Assembly: GCA_017405115.1 (NCBI GenBank)
Contig: JAFRBA010000289.1
Span: 1 to 25,698, forward strand
Reading direction: 5' to 3'
DNA from: Kiritimatiellia bacterium
GTDB lineage: Bacteria; Verrucomicrobiota; Kiritimatiellia; RFP12; UBA1067
Length of the DNA: 25,698 nucleotides
Numbering within the stretch: the stretch's first letter is position 1; each line of letters opens with the position of its first letter. A program made the translations under genes and the position numbers. A model generated the notes under the pieces. That model worked only from the letters and a program-made list of their open reading frames with translations. It had not been told where the DNA came from and searched no databases. Of the stretch, positions 5,302-13,827 are shown one piece after another.

Positions 5302-7581
5302 TCACCTGAGTTCATCCAGCAGAGTCCGACACAGCAGCACCTTCTCGCGGAGATCCTGCGGGACGAAATAGTATCTAACCGACGGAATGAATCCGATTCG
5401 CGAATCCCGCTCGACGATCGGAAGCAGCTCCTTGGCCGCAGCCAGCTCCCGCCTGACCGCTTCGGCCATTTCCCCAGTCAGCCGCGCACGGTCGGCTGCG
5501 GATTTCGCCTTCAAACGCTTGTCGCGAGCAAGCGTGAAACGCATCTGGTCGGCGGCGGACTGGAAATGGATCCTTTCGCCGCAGAACAGATCCAGCTCCC
5601 GCCGTGCCTCCGCCCGCTTGTCGGCCTCCATCATCGGAATCGCCTCTTCGAAAATACGGCATCCCTCCGCAAACCCGTTGGCAACATTCTGCATCAACCA
5701 GACCCATGTATCGGGCGGATAGACGCCGCACCAGCTGACGACGTCGTCATACGGGAAGAAGTTCATCGTCGCTCGGTAGCCTGTCGGCTCAAGGTACAAC
5801 GGATTGGCCGGCCCCATGTGCTGTGGGTCGCTATAGAGGGTGCTGATGTTATGCGGAAACGACGCAAAGCCTTCGGAAAAGGCCCGCCAAGCGCGGCGCA
5901 CCGTCGGCGCGGCGGCGGAGCCGTACTGCTCCGCGGCAAGCCTGTCCAGCAGGCCGTCAGGCGAAAGACCTGTTCTGTCGGCAAGTTCGAAAATCCTGAA
6001 AGCCGCGCACGGATAGGTGTCGATCGACCACGAAAGCAATATTGAATCGACCCTTGCGGCGCGGAGATTGCATGCGTGTCGCGCCACCTGCTCCAATGTC
6101 GGATAATACGGATACGACGCCAGCTCTAACGAATTCGCCGCCTGCACCTTCGCCGCCAGACCAAGTCCGGCATCGGCCGCCAGACTCCACCGCTCTAGGG
6201 CCTGCCGCCCCGGACCGACAACCGAGATCGCATAGTCCCGCTCCTCCACATACACGCCACCACGCCGGAACTTCATGCGACTTTCGCTGCCGCAAAGGAG
6301 CTTGACGTTCCGCTTCGGCAGCCGGGAGATGACATCCTTTGCCGCATTCGTCGGCCACGCCCAGTCCCAGACCAGAACCTGCGCGTCCGGCGCAGACCGG
6401 TGGACGCCCGCTATCATCGCGCTGTTGGCCTCGACGATCAGGTCGGCGTCGGAACGCATGCGGCATCTCGGACACGATTCTCGTTTCCAACGCGAGGCGC
6501 AGTGCGTCAAGTTCTCTGAATAGGTTATCGTAATGATGCCGCCAAGCCCCGGCACTGACGCAAAGACCTGCGCCAGGGAATCCTCAAGCCATCGGCGCGT
6601 TTCCGGAGACGAAGTGCAGAATGCGTATTGTTCGAATCCCTGCGGGCCGTAGGGCGAACCTTTCATGTCGCGACGGGCAGGATCGACCTCGAAGAAGCTC
6701 CCGAGCTGCCCGCGCGGCTCGTTCATGTACAGGAAGACCTTGATGCCGTACTTGGCGGCCCGTGCAACCAAGACGCGCAAGTTGGCAAGGCGATTCTCGC
6801 AGCCATTGCCGAACTCCGGGTATTTGGGATCCTTCGCCAATGTCCATAGGACGGCATGCAGCCATATGCCATTGACGCCTTCGCCAGCAAGCCTGGCCAG
6901 CAGTCCCTCCGGGCAGGACGACACCTCGGGGTCTTCCAGCGAATCGCAGTACGTCCCCGTATAGGGGTAGACTATGCGAAGGGCGCCGTTCCCGATCGCC
7001 GCCTGTCTGTGCATGCCGGCAGGCACGTTCGCGAACTCGGAGAAGAATCCGAAGCGCGGCGATTCGGCCGCCGCGACGTCAACGCCCTCCTCCTCCAGCA
7101 CGCGGGCGAGGCGTCTGCGGGCCACGCGAAGTCCGTCATCGGACTTCCGCCAGACGACAAGCGCACACTTCGGCTTGAGATCTCCAAGTTTGTAGAACAG
7201 GAAGTCCTCCTCCTTGAAGGCAAAAAGGAGTTCGTCGCGCGTCATGTCCAGAACCTTGAACAGCTGCTCGTAGGGAAGCAGATGCCAGTTCCGCTTGAGA
7301 ACCGTCACGTATCCGCGACGCCGCCATTCCGGCTGCACGTGCGGTTCCGGCGGAAGACCGAGTTCCTCCGCCGTTTCCGTGACTTCGGACTGCGTTGCTC
7401 CGATCGCCCGCGCCAGGACGTCCTTCGGCACGAGAAACCAGTTGCGCCAGACATACGCGCTCAAAGCGTCTGGAAATGGGGCGAACGTCACAGGCTCGCG
7501 CGTGCAGGGTTCGCCCGGAAATTCCGCGACGCCGAACAAAACGGCAGGCAAAAACGTCAACAGCAGCACAAGCGATTTCAT
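5302..7581 (-). CDS. Secreted TIM-barrel glycoside-hydrolase-like protein, family not recognised
   Basis: Protein of 759 aa with a clear signal peptide (MKSLVLLLTFLPAVLFGVA). Residues 46-75 and 97-128 form a degenerate tandem repeat, RNW(F/H)L(V/L)P followed by a helix pattern with T(Q/R)xE. From about 200 onward it reads like a (beta/alpha)8 hydrolase: GVNGIWLHAVLW, KYGIKVFLYMNEPRG, ITITYSENLTHC, QVLVWDWAWP and SILLSWSIDTYP. A helical C-terminal part (about 600-759) is rich in Arg and Glu. The Glu in MNEPRG or YSENL could be catalytic, but I cannot assign a GH family. Its start overlaps the regulator stop as ATGA, so it is the last gene of the operon and translationally coupled. It could be a hexosaminidase-like or other exo-acting enzyme; the role in glycan breakdown is inferred from context. 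Confidence 0.8.
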   Translation of the reverse strand: MKSLVLLLTFLPAVLFGVAEFPGEPCTREPVTFAPFPDALSAYVWRNWFLVPKDVLARAIGATQSEVTETAEELGLPPEPHVQPEWRRRGYVTVLKRNWHLLPYEQLFKVLDMTRDELLFAFKEEDFLFYKLGDLKPKCALVVWRKSDDGLRVARRRLARVLEEEGVDVAAAESPRFGFFSEFANVPAGMHRQAAIGNGALRIVYPYTGTYCDSLEDPEVSSCPEGLLARLAGEGVNGIWLHAVLWTLAKDPKYPEFGNGCENRLANLRVLVARAAKYGIKVFLYMNEPRGQLGSFFEVDPARRDMKGSPYGPQGFEQYAFCTSSPETRRWLEDSLAQVFASVPGLGGIITITYSENLTHCASRWKRESCPRCRMRSDADLIVEANSAMIAGVHRSAPDAQVLVWDWAWPTNAAKDVISRLPKRNVKLLCGSESRMKFRRGGVYVEERDYAISVVGPGRQALERWSLAADAGLGLAAKVQAANSLELASYPYYPTLEQVARHACNLRAARVDSILLSWSIDTYPCAAFRIFELADRTGLSPDGLLDRLAAEQYGSAAAPTVRRAWRAFSEGFASFPHNISTLYSDPQHMGPANPLYLEPTGYRATMNFFPYDDVVSWCGVYPPDTWVWLMQNVANGFAEGCRIFEEAIPMMEADKRAEARRELDLFCGERIHFQSAADQMRFTLARDKRLKAKSAADRARLTGEMAEAVRRELAAAKELLPIVERDSRIGFIPSVRYYFVPQDLREKVLLCRTLLDELR

Positions 7582-8666
7582 GACGACGCGGCACTCCTGC
7601 GCGTGGAATCCCGCTCCACCAGATACGCCGAAAGCCGAATATGCCTTGGCCGCAGACCTGGATTGGCAATGCGCTCCAAAAGCATCTTATACGCCACCTC
7701 TCCAATCTCGTGACAGGGACGGTGCATTGTCGTAAGCCCCGGAGTGACCAGTCTCGCGAAGTTCACGTCGTCGAATCCACCAAGAAGCAGGTCTTCCGGG
7801 ATCCTGACGCCCATTTCGGCGAGGGACGGCATTAGAGTGGCCGCCAATCGGTCGTTTCCACAGACGATTGCATCCGGCTTGAATCTCCTGACGAAACGCC
7901 TCACCGCCGCCACGCTCTCAAAAACGCCCTCCTTTGCAATGCCATGCGCACCCAGTTCGCCAGTCGCCGCCATTATGCCGCGACCCCGATCCTGAAAACT
8001 CGAGTTCCCAAACCTTGGCATCAGATAAGCAATGCGACGGGCGCCGCGCTCGGCCATATGCCGGGCCATGCGATATCCCGCGTCGAAATCGTCGCTCCCG
8101 ATCACGTCGTATCCGCTTCGGCGGGGATGCCTCTCGACGTCGCAGTCGACCAAGACCACCGGCATGTTCGCCGCACTTAACATGTCAAGCGCGGCTTTGT
8201 TCATGCGGGCCGCTTCCGGAACCCCGTCGGCCAGCTGGAACACCACCCCGGCTACCTTCTGCAGCAGGAAATCGCCCATTACGCGCTTGGCGACAGCCAA
8301 CATGTCGCCGGAAGTCCCGGCCATCAGGTCGGCAAGGCACACGGAACGGTGATCCTGCTGGGCCTGCTTCGTAATCGCCTGGCACAGAGGGGGGAACATC
8401 TCGCCTCTGGAAATGGGAATCACCACGCCTATTGGCCCGACCCGGCCCCTGGCGCCTTCGGCCACGAAGGTGCCGCGCCCCTTCTGCCTTACTGCCAGGC
8501 CGGACGCACACAGCTCGCGCAACGCCCGCACGACGGTTATCCTGGAACAGCCGAAGCGCCTCACAAGCATCGCCTCGCTGGGCAGCCGCCCCGTGCGATA
8601 TCCGCCGACGATATCCGCCTTCAAGGACTCGTATATCGCCCCGTACTTCGTCTCGTTTCCGGACAT
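7578..8666 (-). CDS. GntR-LacI hybrid transcriptional regulator
   Basis: Protein of 362 aa from the ATG at 8666. Residues 5-70 are a GntR-type winged helix (IYESLKADIVGGYRTGRLPSE, then SRITVVRALREL, QKGRGTFV). From about 77 there is a LacI-type sugar-binding effector domain (IGVVIPIS, VVLVDCDVERH, YDVIGSDDFDAGYRMARHM, DAIVCGNDRLAA, LLGGFDD, TTMHRP). This is the AraR-like arrangement of a GntR DNA-binding head on a LacI effector body. It probably binds DNA as a dimer and responds to a sugar released by the neighbouring enzymes. A longer frame begins at a TTG at 8684, but AGGAG lies at the right distance for the ATG at 8666, so I use that. It sits 31 bp after GH30 and overlaps the next gene by ATGA, so it is encoded within the operon it may control. 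Confidence 0.92.
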   Translation of the reverse strand: MSGNETKYGAIYESLKADIVGGYRTGRLPSEAMLVRRFGCSRITVVRALRELCASGLAVRQKGRGTFVAEGARGRVGPIGVVIPISRGEMFPPLCQAITKQAQQDHRSVCLADLMAGTSGDMLAVAKRVMGDFLLQKVAGVVFQLADGVPEAARMNKAALDMLSAANMPVVLVDCDVERHPRRSGYDVIGSDDFDAGYRMARHMAERGARRIAYLMPRFGNSSFQDRGRGIMAATGELGAHGIAKEGVFESVAAVRRFVRRFKPDAIVCGNDRLAATLMPSLAEMGVRIPEDLLLGGFDDVNFARLVTPGLTTMHRPCHEIGEVAYKMLLERIANPGLRPRHIRLSAYLVERDSTRRSAASS

Positions 8667-8697
8667 CGCCGATCTCCTCGCCAAAAGGACGCGTCCG

Positions 8698-10188
8698 CTA
8701 TCGGGGCATGTCCAGCAGCAATGTCTGGATCGAGCGCGGCGGCAGCGTCAACTTCGTCTGAAGTCCGGCGCGACGGAAACGGTAGATGAACTCGACGGAC
8801 TCCCCGAGCTCGTTCTGCGTCACCACGACAATGGATCCGCCGGGATTCGCGAACGCGGTCGCGATAGGCATGTTCCGAGTCGTGGTGACGGCGAGCCGGA
8901 CCGCTCCCGGACGCACGAAATCGTGGAAATGCGCCATGTACTCGCGGCATATCTGCGGACGCAGCTCCCTTTTCGCGGTGTCGTACACGTACGGCGCACC
9001 GCACCCGTTCGGCAGATGGCGGGGGCCGCCGGTCTGGTCCACGACGAGATTCCAGTCGATCCATCCAGCCGCCCAGTTGTTGAAGTCACGGATCATGTTG
9101 CGCCCGTAGCGTTCGCCGCCCTCCCACACGCCCTCGTGCAGATACAGCCCGTTCGGGTCTCGCTTGTCCGCGTCGCCCCATTCCGGGTCGCCGTAGTTGT
9201 TGCCTCCGTTGCAGCCCTCCGTCATGACGAGCCCCTTGTCAGGATATGCGTCGTGGAGGATGCGCACGTTGTCATAGCAGTTCTCGCCGTACCAGTGGTA
9301 TGCCGCCCCCCAGACGTACTTCGACGCCTCCGCGTCGTCATACGTGGTGGCGGCGTTCGCATACACGTGGTTGCGCCCGTTGTCCCACAGCATTATCTTC
9401 ACGTGCCCGAGGCCATGGCGCGCGAAGGCCGGCCCGAGGTGGTCGCGCACGAAGTCGCGCTGCGCGTACTCCGGCCACGTCATCGCCTCCCATTTCGCCT
9501 CGTAGTACGACTCGTTGTTCACCGTGACGCCCCAGATCGGAATCCCCTCCTTGGCGTACTCCTCCACGAACCGGCAGAAGAACTCCGCCCACACGGCGCG
9601 ACATTCCCGCCTGAGCTCTCCGCCTCCGCACATCTTGCCGTTCGTCTTCATCCACGCCGGCGCAGACCATGGCGACGCCACGATCTTGAGGTCGGGCCTA
9701 AACGCGAGTATGCGCTTCAAGACGGGAATCACGCATTCGCGGTCGTAGTCGACGTTGAACGTCTTGAGCGCGAAGTCGCCCGGCGTGTCGCAGCACGAAT
9801 ACGTCTTGCGGGAGAAGTCGCAGGAGTTGATGTGTATCCTCACCATGCTCTGCCCAGCCCCTCCTTCCGGCGCGAAGGTGCGCCGCAGCACGGCGTCGCG
9901 AGTAGCCGAGTCCATCTGCATGAGCGTCCATGCGGACGCATCCGATATCGACGACCCTATGCCCTCCACCTTCTGGAAGCGGGCGCCTTCGTCGACGGTC
10001 ACGCGGTCGTCTTTGAACATGCCCTCGCGTTCCTTCGCCGTTATCGGCGAAAGAACCGGATCGGCGAGCCGGGTCATCGTCGGATGCAGGTCCTTGGACG
10101 TCTCCCATAGCCGCGCCGCAGGCGCTGCGGCGGCAGCGCCGGACAACACAATGCACCCGAGCAAACCGGCAAAAAAGGACTTACCCAT
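8698..10188 (-). CDS. Secreted GH30 glycosidase (glucosylceramidase-like)
   Basis: Protein of 496 aa with a signal peptide (MGKSFFAGLLGCIVLSGAAAAAPA). The GH30 pattern is clear: FQKVEGIGSSISDASAW at 71-87; MVRIHINSCDFS; IVASPWSAPAWMKTNGKM at 169-186; the acid/base E226 in VTVNNES; and the nucleophile E324 in VMTEGCN. The 98-residue distance between the two Glu suits the family. A C-terminal beta-domain (about 425-496) ends the protein. GH30 members are retaining beta-glycosidases acting on beta-glucosyl, beta-xylosyl or beta-1,6-glucan linkages; the order of motifs is closest to the glucosylceramidase-like branch, and the exact substrate is not evident. It is secreted or periplasmic. AGGGGG precedes the ATG, which lies 12 bp after the strand-repeat gene. 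Confidence 0.94.
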   Translation of the reverse strand: MGKSFFAGLLGCIVLSGAAAAAPAARLWETSKDLHPTMTRLADPVLSPITAKEREGMFKDDRVTVDEGARFQKVEGIGSSISDASAWTLMQMDSATRDAVLRRTFAPEGGAGQSMVRIHINSCDFSRKTYSCCDTPGDFALKTFNVDYDRECVIPVLKRILAFRPDLKIVASPWSAPAWMKTNGKMCGGGELRRECRAVWAEFFCRFVEEYAKEGIPIWGVTVNNESYYEAKWEAMTWPEYAQRDFVRDHLGPAFARHGLGHVKIMLWDNGRNHVYANAATTYDDAEASKYVWGAAYHWYGENCYDNVRILHDAYPDKGLVMTEGCNGGNNYGDPEWGDADKRDPNGLYLHEGVWEGGERYGRNMIRDFNNWAAGWIDWNLVVDQTGGPRHLPNGCGAPYVYDTAKRELRPQICREYMAHFHDFVRPGAVRLAVTTTRNMPIATAFANPGGSIVVVTQNELGESVEFIYRFRRAGLQTKLTLPPRSIQTLLLDMPR

Positions 10189-10200
10189 GCAATCCCCCTT

Positions 10201-13200
10201 CTACCAGACCATGATCACCGATCCCCGCTGGAACTTCAGCGTGAGAGAATCGGCCGTCTTTGCGACATGCCAGTACGGCGGCGCCTCGACCGCCAGGTTG
10301 TCGAGCCCGGACATCGTACCGCCCGTCACGCTGAGGACGCGGTAGCGAACCGTATTGGAAAGCAGTTCCTCGTTGGTGAATCTGAGCGTCGCGCCGGGCA
10401 GGAAGGCGACATTTCCGGCGAGCGCCGGAACCGTGCCCGCCACTAGGTCGGCGCAGTCCACCGTCCAGTCCCCTCCGATCCTGACGGTTCCGTTGTTGAC
10501 CGTGCCGCTCGTTCCCGACACCCCGCCGAACGTGAAATCGAACCCGCCAAGGTCGAGCGTGCCGCCCGCAAGGACGAGTTCGGATCCAGACGGAATTGCG
10601 CGGTCGGTGCCGGCCTTGAGAAGCCCGGCTTCTATGACGGTGGCTCCAGCATAGGTGTTCGTCCCGGCGAGCGTAAGCGTTCCAGGGCCCTTCTTCGTGA
10701 TCCCTCCGCCGACATTGTCGGCAAGCGTGACCACAAGGCCCTCGGCAAGCAAATCCTTGCCGTAGTACGCGGAGGCCGTCGCCGTCGTGTAGTCACAGCC
10801 GTGCGAAGTGATGCGAATGCTCGTGACGCGACCGGAGCGCGAATCGAAGTCCGCATACGCCGACGCGCCCCAGCCGTCGCCGGATATGACGACCCTGGGC
10901 GGACCCACCAGCACGTTGGTCCCAAGTGTCCCCATGTCGATGGCGGACACTCCCTTACCGGACGGCGCGACGAGGGGGCCGACCGTGCCGGAAGAGTTTT
11001 TGTTCGCGACGGACAGTCCCGCCCCGTTCTCGAACACGGTCACCGGATCCATCGCCCCGCCGCCCACGCCGGTTCCCTTCCATGGATCCCCGAAGAGCCA
11101 TCCGCTGCCGCTAAGGACGAATGTGCCGCCGTTGAAGTTGAGATACGCGTGCATCCCGGACCAGCCGACGGTCGCCGCAGTGCGGTACTTCTCTATTCCT
11201 GGCGCAGTAACCGTCGCGCCGGTGTTGAAGTTCAGTATCGTGGTGGTGTCCTTTGCCAAACCGCAGTTGATTTTCTCCGAAGTCGTGAACGACGCGGCGG
11301 CGCTGCCGCCGCCGACGTTCAGCACGGCCGTGGACGCACTCGCGTTGCATGTGTATATCCGGCCGGGCTGATGGAAGTACGTTCCTGACGAGACGTCCAG
11401 AATCGCATGTCCGTTGTGCGCAAGATACAGCATCGGCGCAGTGCCGCTGGCCACGATGCCGCCCCTTGTGGTACTCACATAGCCGCCCCCGACATGCATT
11501 ATGGCCATCGAGCCGTTTCCGGCCATGCACTGCGCGGCCAGCTGTTCGTATTTTCCGCCCGTCACCTCGAGGTAGCCGTATGCCCCGTTCCCCGACGACA
11601 GACCGACTCCGGCAGAATTGACGCTAGCCTCCTTGGAGCCAACGTTGCCGAAATGGCCGCCCCGTATGTACACGCCTCCGCGCGAAGTGGCGTTGTTGCC
11701 GCCGACTACCAGTCTGTTTGTGATCGCCGCGCCCGCGCCAACTTCGAGAATTCCGCTCGAATACCCGCCGACGACTATCGCATTGGCATAGTAGTCGGCA
11801 GTTCCGGCGGAGTTCGTGTATGCGAAAGGCCCGCCGTTCAGCATCGACCACGACTGCACGCACGAGTTTGAAATCGCCGCGCGCCCGGGAACGTCGCGTA
11901 CGGTCGACAGGCTTCCCACGACAAACGACGCCCCGTTCGTAAGCGACAGCAAGACGTCGGACGCGCCGTCGACAAGCACGTTGCCCGGTATTCCGCCGGC
12001 GTGCGCGCCCTCGGATATGACCTCGCGCAGGTTGATTCTGTCGGGACCAGTGACGCGAAGCGTTCCCTCCTTGGCGCCAATCCTGAACCCGTCCGTTCCC
12101 GGACTCGAGAAATTGAGGACTCCGCCGCCCGTCTTCATCCACATCGAGTCGGAGGCCAGCATCTCCAGCCCCGACACCGAGGCGTTCTCGCCGATTTCCA
12201 CGTCAAGGCCCACGCCGGCTCCATTCAGGAACGAGGCCGTGCCCGCAAAACCGTATATCTCCGGAAGCGACCAGTTGGCCACCGACGCGGAGAACGAGCC
12301 TGCGCCAACGACGGAGACCTTGGAGTAGTCGGGCACGAAAGTCGGATGCTTCGCGACGACGGTGGCGCGCACCACGTTCGCCGTGAGCGGACCAGAGAAC
12401 GTGCCGTCCGCGCCGCCGAGAACGACGCGCCCGTCCTTGTAGCTGGAGTTGTTCAGCCCGAGCGTCAGGCAGCCTTCGCCGGTGAGCGCCCCCGCGAAGC
12501 ATATCCTCCATATGCCGGTGTTCAACTCCGGCGAGACGGCGAGGGAATCGCCGGGGGCATGGACTTCAAGCCCCGCCCACGCATGCTCGTTCGTTCCGAC
12601 ATAGCCCGGATTGATCAGCATCTTCGCCCCGGCTCCGTTGACCACGACCGAACGATGCTGCGACTGCGCGCCAAGCATGCGGATGGACGTCTTACTCCCC
12701 ATGTAGACCGGAGGCGCGCCGGGGCCGCCAAGGGAGAAGTTGGTGTAGAGCAGAATTCGGCTGTACTCGGCGTAGTTCCCCGTGTAGTCGCTCAGCACGA
12801 TAGGCCCGGCGTTCGTTATCGCGCCGTTCTCGAATCGCAGATACCCGCTGCCGTCCCTCTTCGTGAGCGTGTGGCCGCCCATGTCGAACAAGCCGAATAT
12901 CTTGCTGTACGTGCTGCCGCCGAACTGAATCCAGCTGCTGGAATGGTCGGGATTGACCGATGCGTCGCCAGTGAGCGTGAAATACGGGAAGGTACGGGCA
13001 AATGCGCCGCCCTTCACGATCGCCACGCCGTCGCCGTATACGCCGTCGCCGGCCGCGGACACGTGCGTCCCTGCCGTGTCATACCATCCCGAAGTGGTGT
13101 CGATCTGTGAACCGGGCTCGAACCTGTATCTGTATTTGCCCGTGGAAAGCCTGCTGTTGTTGTAGAACCCGTTCGTGCCGGCTCTAAAGACGATTTCGCC

Positions 13201-13827
13201 CGTGAAGTCCTTGAAATCGACGTTCGGCATCTTGAATGTCGTAAGCCCCTCCTTGGCAAACGTGCCCGAGCCCTTGAGCGTGGCCGTTATCGTTGTGGCG
13301 TTCGTCACGGAGAACGTGCCGCCGTCGAGCTGAAGCGTTCCCGCATGCGCGAAATCGGAGGCGACGTGCGTCTCGCCCGGCCCGGACACGGAGATCGTGT
13401 CCGACGAAGACGTGGCGACGGTTGAGTTGACGACCAGCCTCGCTCCGTTGGTCGACCCGTTCGAAAACGCCAGGGCCCCGGAGAGCGACGCAAGAGCCCC
13501 GTCGCCGGGAGCGGACCCGACCACAAGCGACGCCGAGTCTTCCCCGGCGATGCCCACCGCCCCGGCCGCAAGCGTCCCGCCGGCAATATCCACCACGGCG
13601 TCGACGCCCGTACGCTGCACGAGCGACTTGACGGACGTCGAGGACTTCTCCAGCGTTATCGGCCCCGCACCGTCCGCGCCGGCCGACGTTATCGAGACGT
13701 CGGTCCCCGAACCGTCCGGCACGACGCCGCCACGCGCCGGGATGTCTGCCGCCATGCATGTCGCCGCCGACAGGAACGTCGCGCCCAGCGCGACGCGCCA
13801 AGCCGCCATGTTGGATTTAGTGTTCAT
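10201..13827 (-). CDS. Large secreted beta-strand repeat protein (autotransporter passenger-like), no barrel
   Basis: Protein of 1208 aa with a signal peptide (residues 1-27, ending CMAAD). The body is Gly/Thr/Ser/Asn-rich with short beta-strand repeats typical of a right-handed beta-helix. An autotransporter-associated strand repeat is clear at about 1043-1070 (KKGPGTLTLAGTNTYAGAT, then GLLKAG), followed by SELVLAGGTLDLGG. There is no C-terminal autotransporter barrel and no PEP-CTERM motif. The chain ends LTLKFQRGSVIMVW. It is probably an exported surface or matrix protein that binds glycan or forms a scaffold for the enzymes around it; this role is inferred. AGAGGAG precedes the ATG. The start overlaps the preceding gene by 11 bp, and the stop is 12 bp before GH30, so it is inside the operon. 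Confidence 0.88.
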   Translation of the reverse strand: MNTKSNMAAWRVALGATFLSAATCMAADIPARGGVVPDGSGTDVSITSAGADGAGPITLEKSSTSVKSLVQRTGVDAVVDIAGGTLAAGAVGIAGEDSASLVVGSAPGDGALASLSGALAFSNGSTNGARLVVNSTVATSSSDTISVSGPGETHVASDFAHAGTLQLDGGTFSVTNATTITATLKGSGTFAKEGLTTFKMPNVDFKDFTGEIVFRAGTNGFYNNSRLSTGKYRYRFEPGSQIDTTSGWYDTAGTHVSAAGDGVYGDGVAIVKGGAFARTFPYFTLTGDASVNPDHSSSWIQFGGSTYSKIFGLFDMGGHTLTKRDGSGYLRFENGAITNAGPIVLSDYTGNYAEYSRILLYTNFSLGGPGAPPVYMGSKTSIRMLGAQSQHRSVVVNGAGAKMLINPGYVGTNEHAWAGLEVHAPGDSLAVSPELNTGIWRICFAGALTGEGCLTLGLNNSSYKDGRVVLGGADGTFSGPLTANVVRATVVAKHPTFVPDYSKVSVVGAGSFSASVANWSLPEIYGFAGTASFLNGAGVGLDVEIGENASVSGLEMLASDSMWMKTGGGVLNFSSPGTDGFRIGAKEGTLRVTGPDRINLREVISEGAHAGGIPGNVLVDGASDVLLSLTNGASFVVGSLSTVRDVPGRAAISNSCVQSWSMLNGGPFAYTNSAGTADYYANAIVVGGYSSGILEVGAGAAITNRLVVGGNNATSRGGVYIRGGHFGNVGSKEASVNSAGVGLSSGNGAYGYLEVTGGKYEQLAAQCMAGNGSMAIMHVGGGYVSTTRGGIVASGTAPMLYLAHNGHAILDVSSGTYFHQPGRIYTCNASASTAVLNVGGGSAAASFTTSEKINCGLAKDTTTILNFNTGATVTAPGIEKYRTAATVGWSGMHAYLNFNGGTFVLSGSGWLFGDPWKGTGVGGGAMDPVTVFENGAGLSVANKNSSGTVGPLVAPSGKGVSAIDMGTLGTNVLVGPPRVVISGDGWGASAYADFDSRSGRVTSIRITSHGCDYTTATASAYYGKDLLAEGLVVTLADNVGGGITKKGPGTLTLAGTNTYAGATVIEAGLLKAGTDRAIPSGSELVLAGGTLDLGGFDFTFGGVSGTSGTVNNGTVRIGGDWTVDCADLVAGTVPALAGNVAFLPGATLRFTNEELLSNTVRYRVLSVTGGTMSGLDNLAVEAPPYWHVAKTADSLTLKFQRGSVIMVW

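Noticed and set aside
7578..8684. TTG start for the regulator
   Set aside because: The AGGAG site lies downstream of the TTG and is well placed for the ATG at 8666.
8413..10110. 565-codon open frame on the plus strand
   Set aside because: Antisense to GH30 and the regulator, which carry clear catalytic and DNA-binding motifs. The plus-strand product is low-complexity Arg/Val/His.
10801..13700. CRISPR or tandem DNA repeat in the strand-repeat gene
   Set aside because: The repetition is at the protein level (Gly/Thr strands). I saw no regularly spaced identical DNA units.
10201..13827. Complete type V autotransporter
   Set aside because: There is no C-terminal beta-barrel; the chain stops about 140 residues after the last clear strand repeat, without barrel-like alternation.
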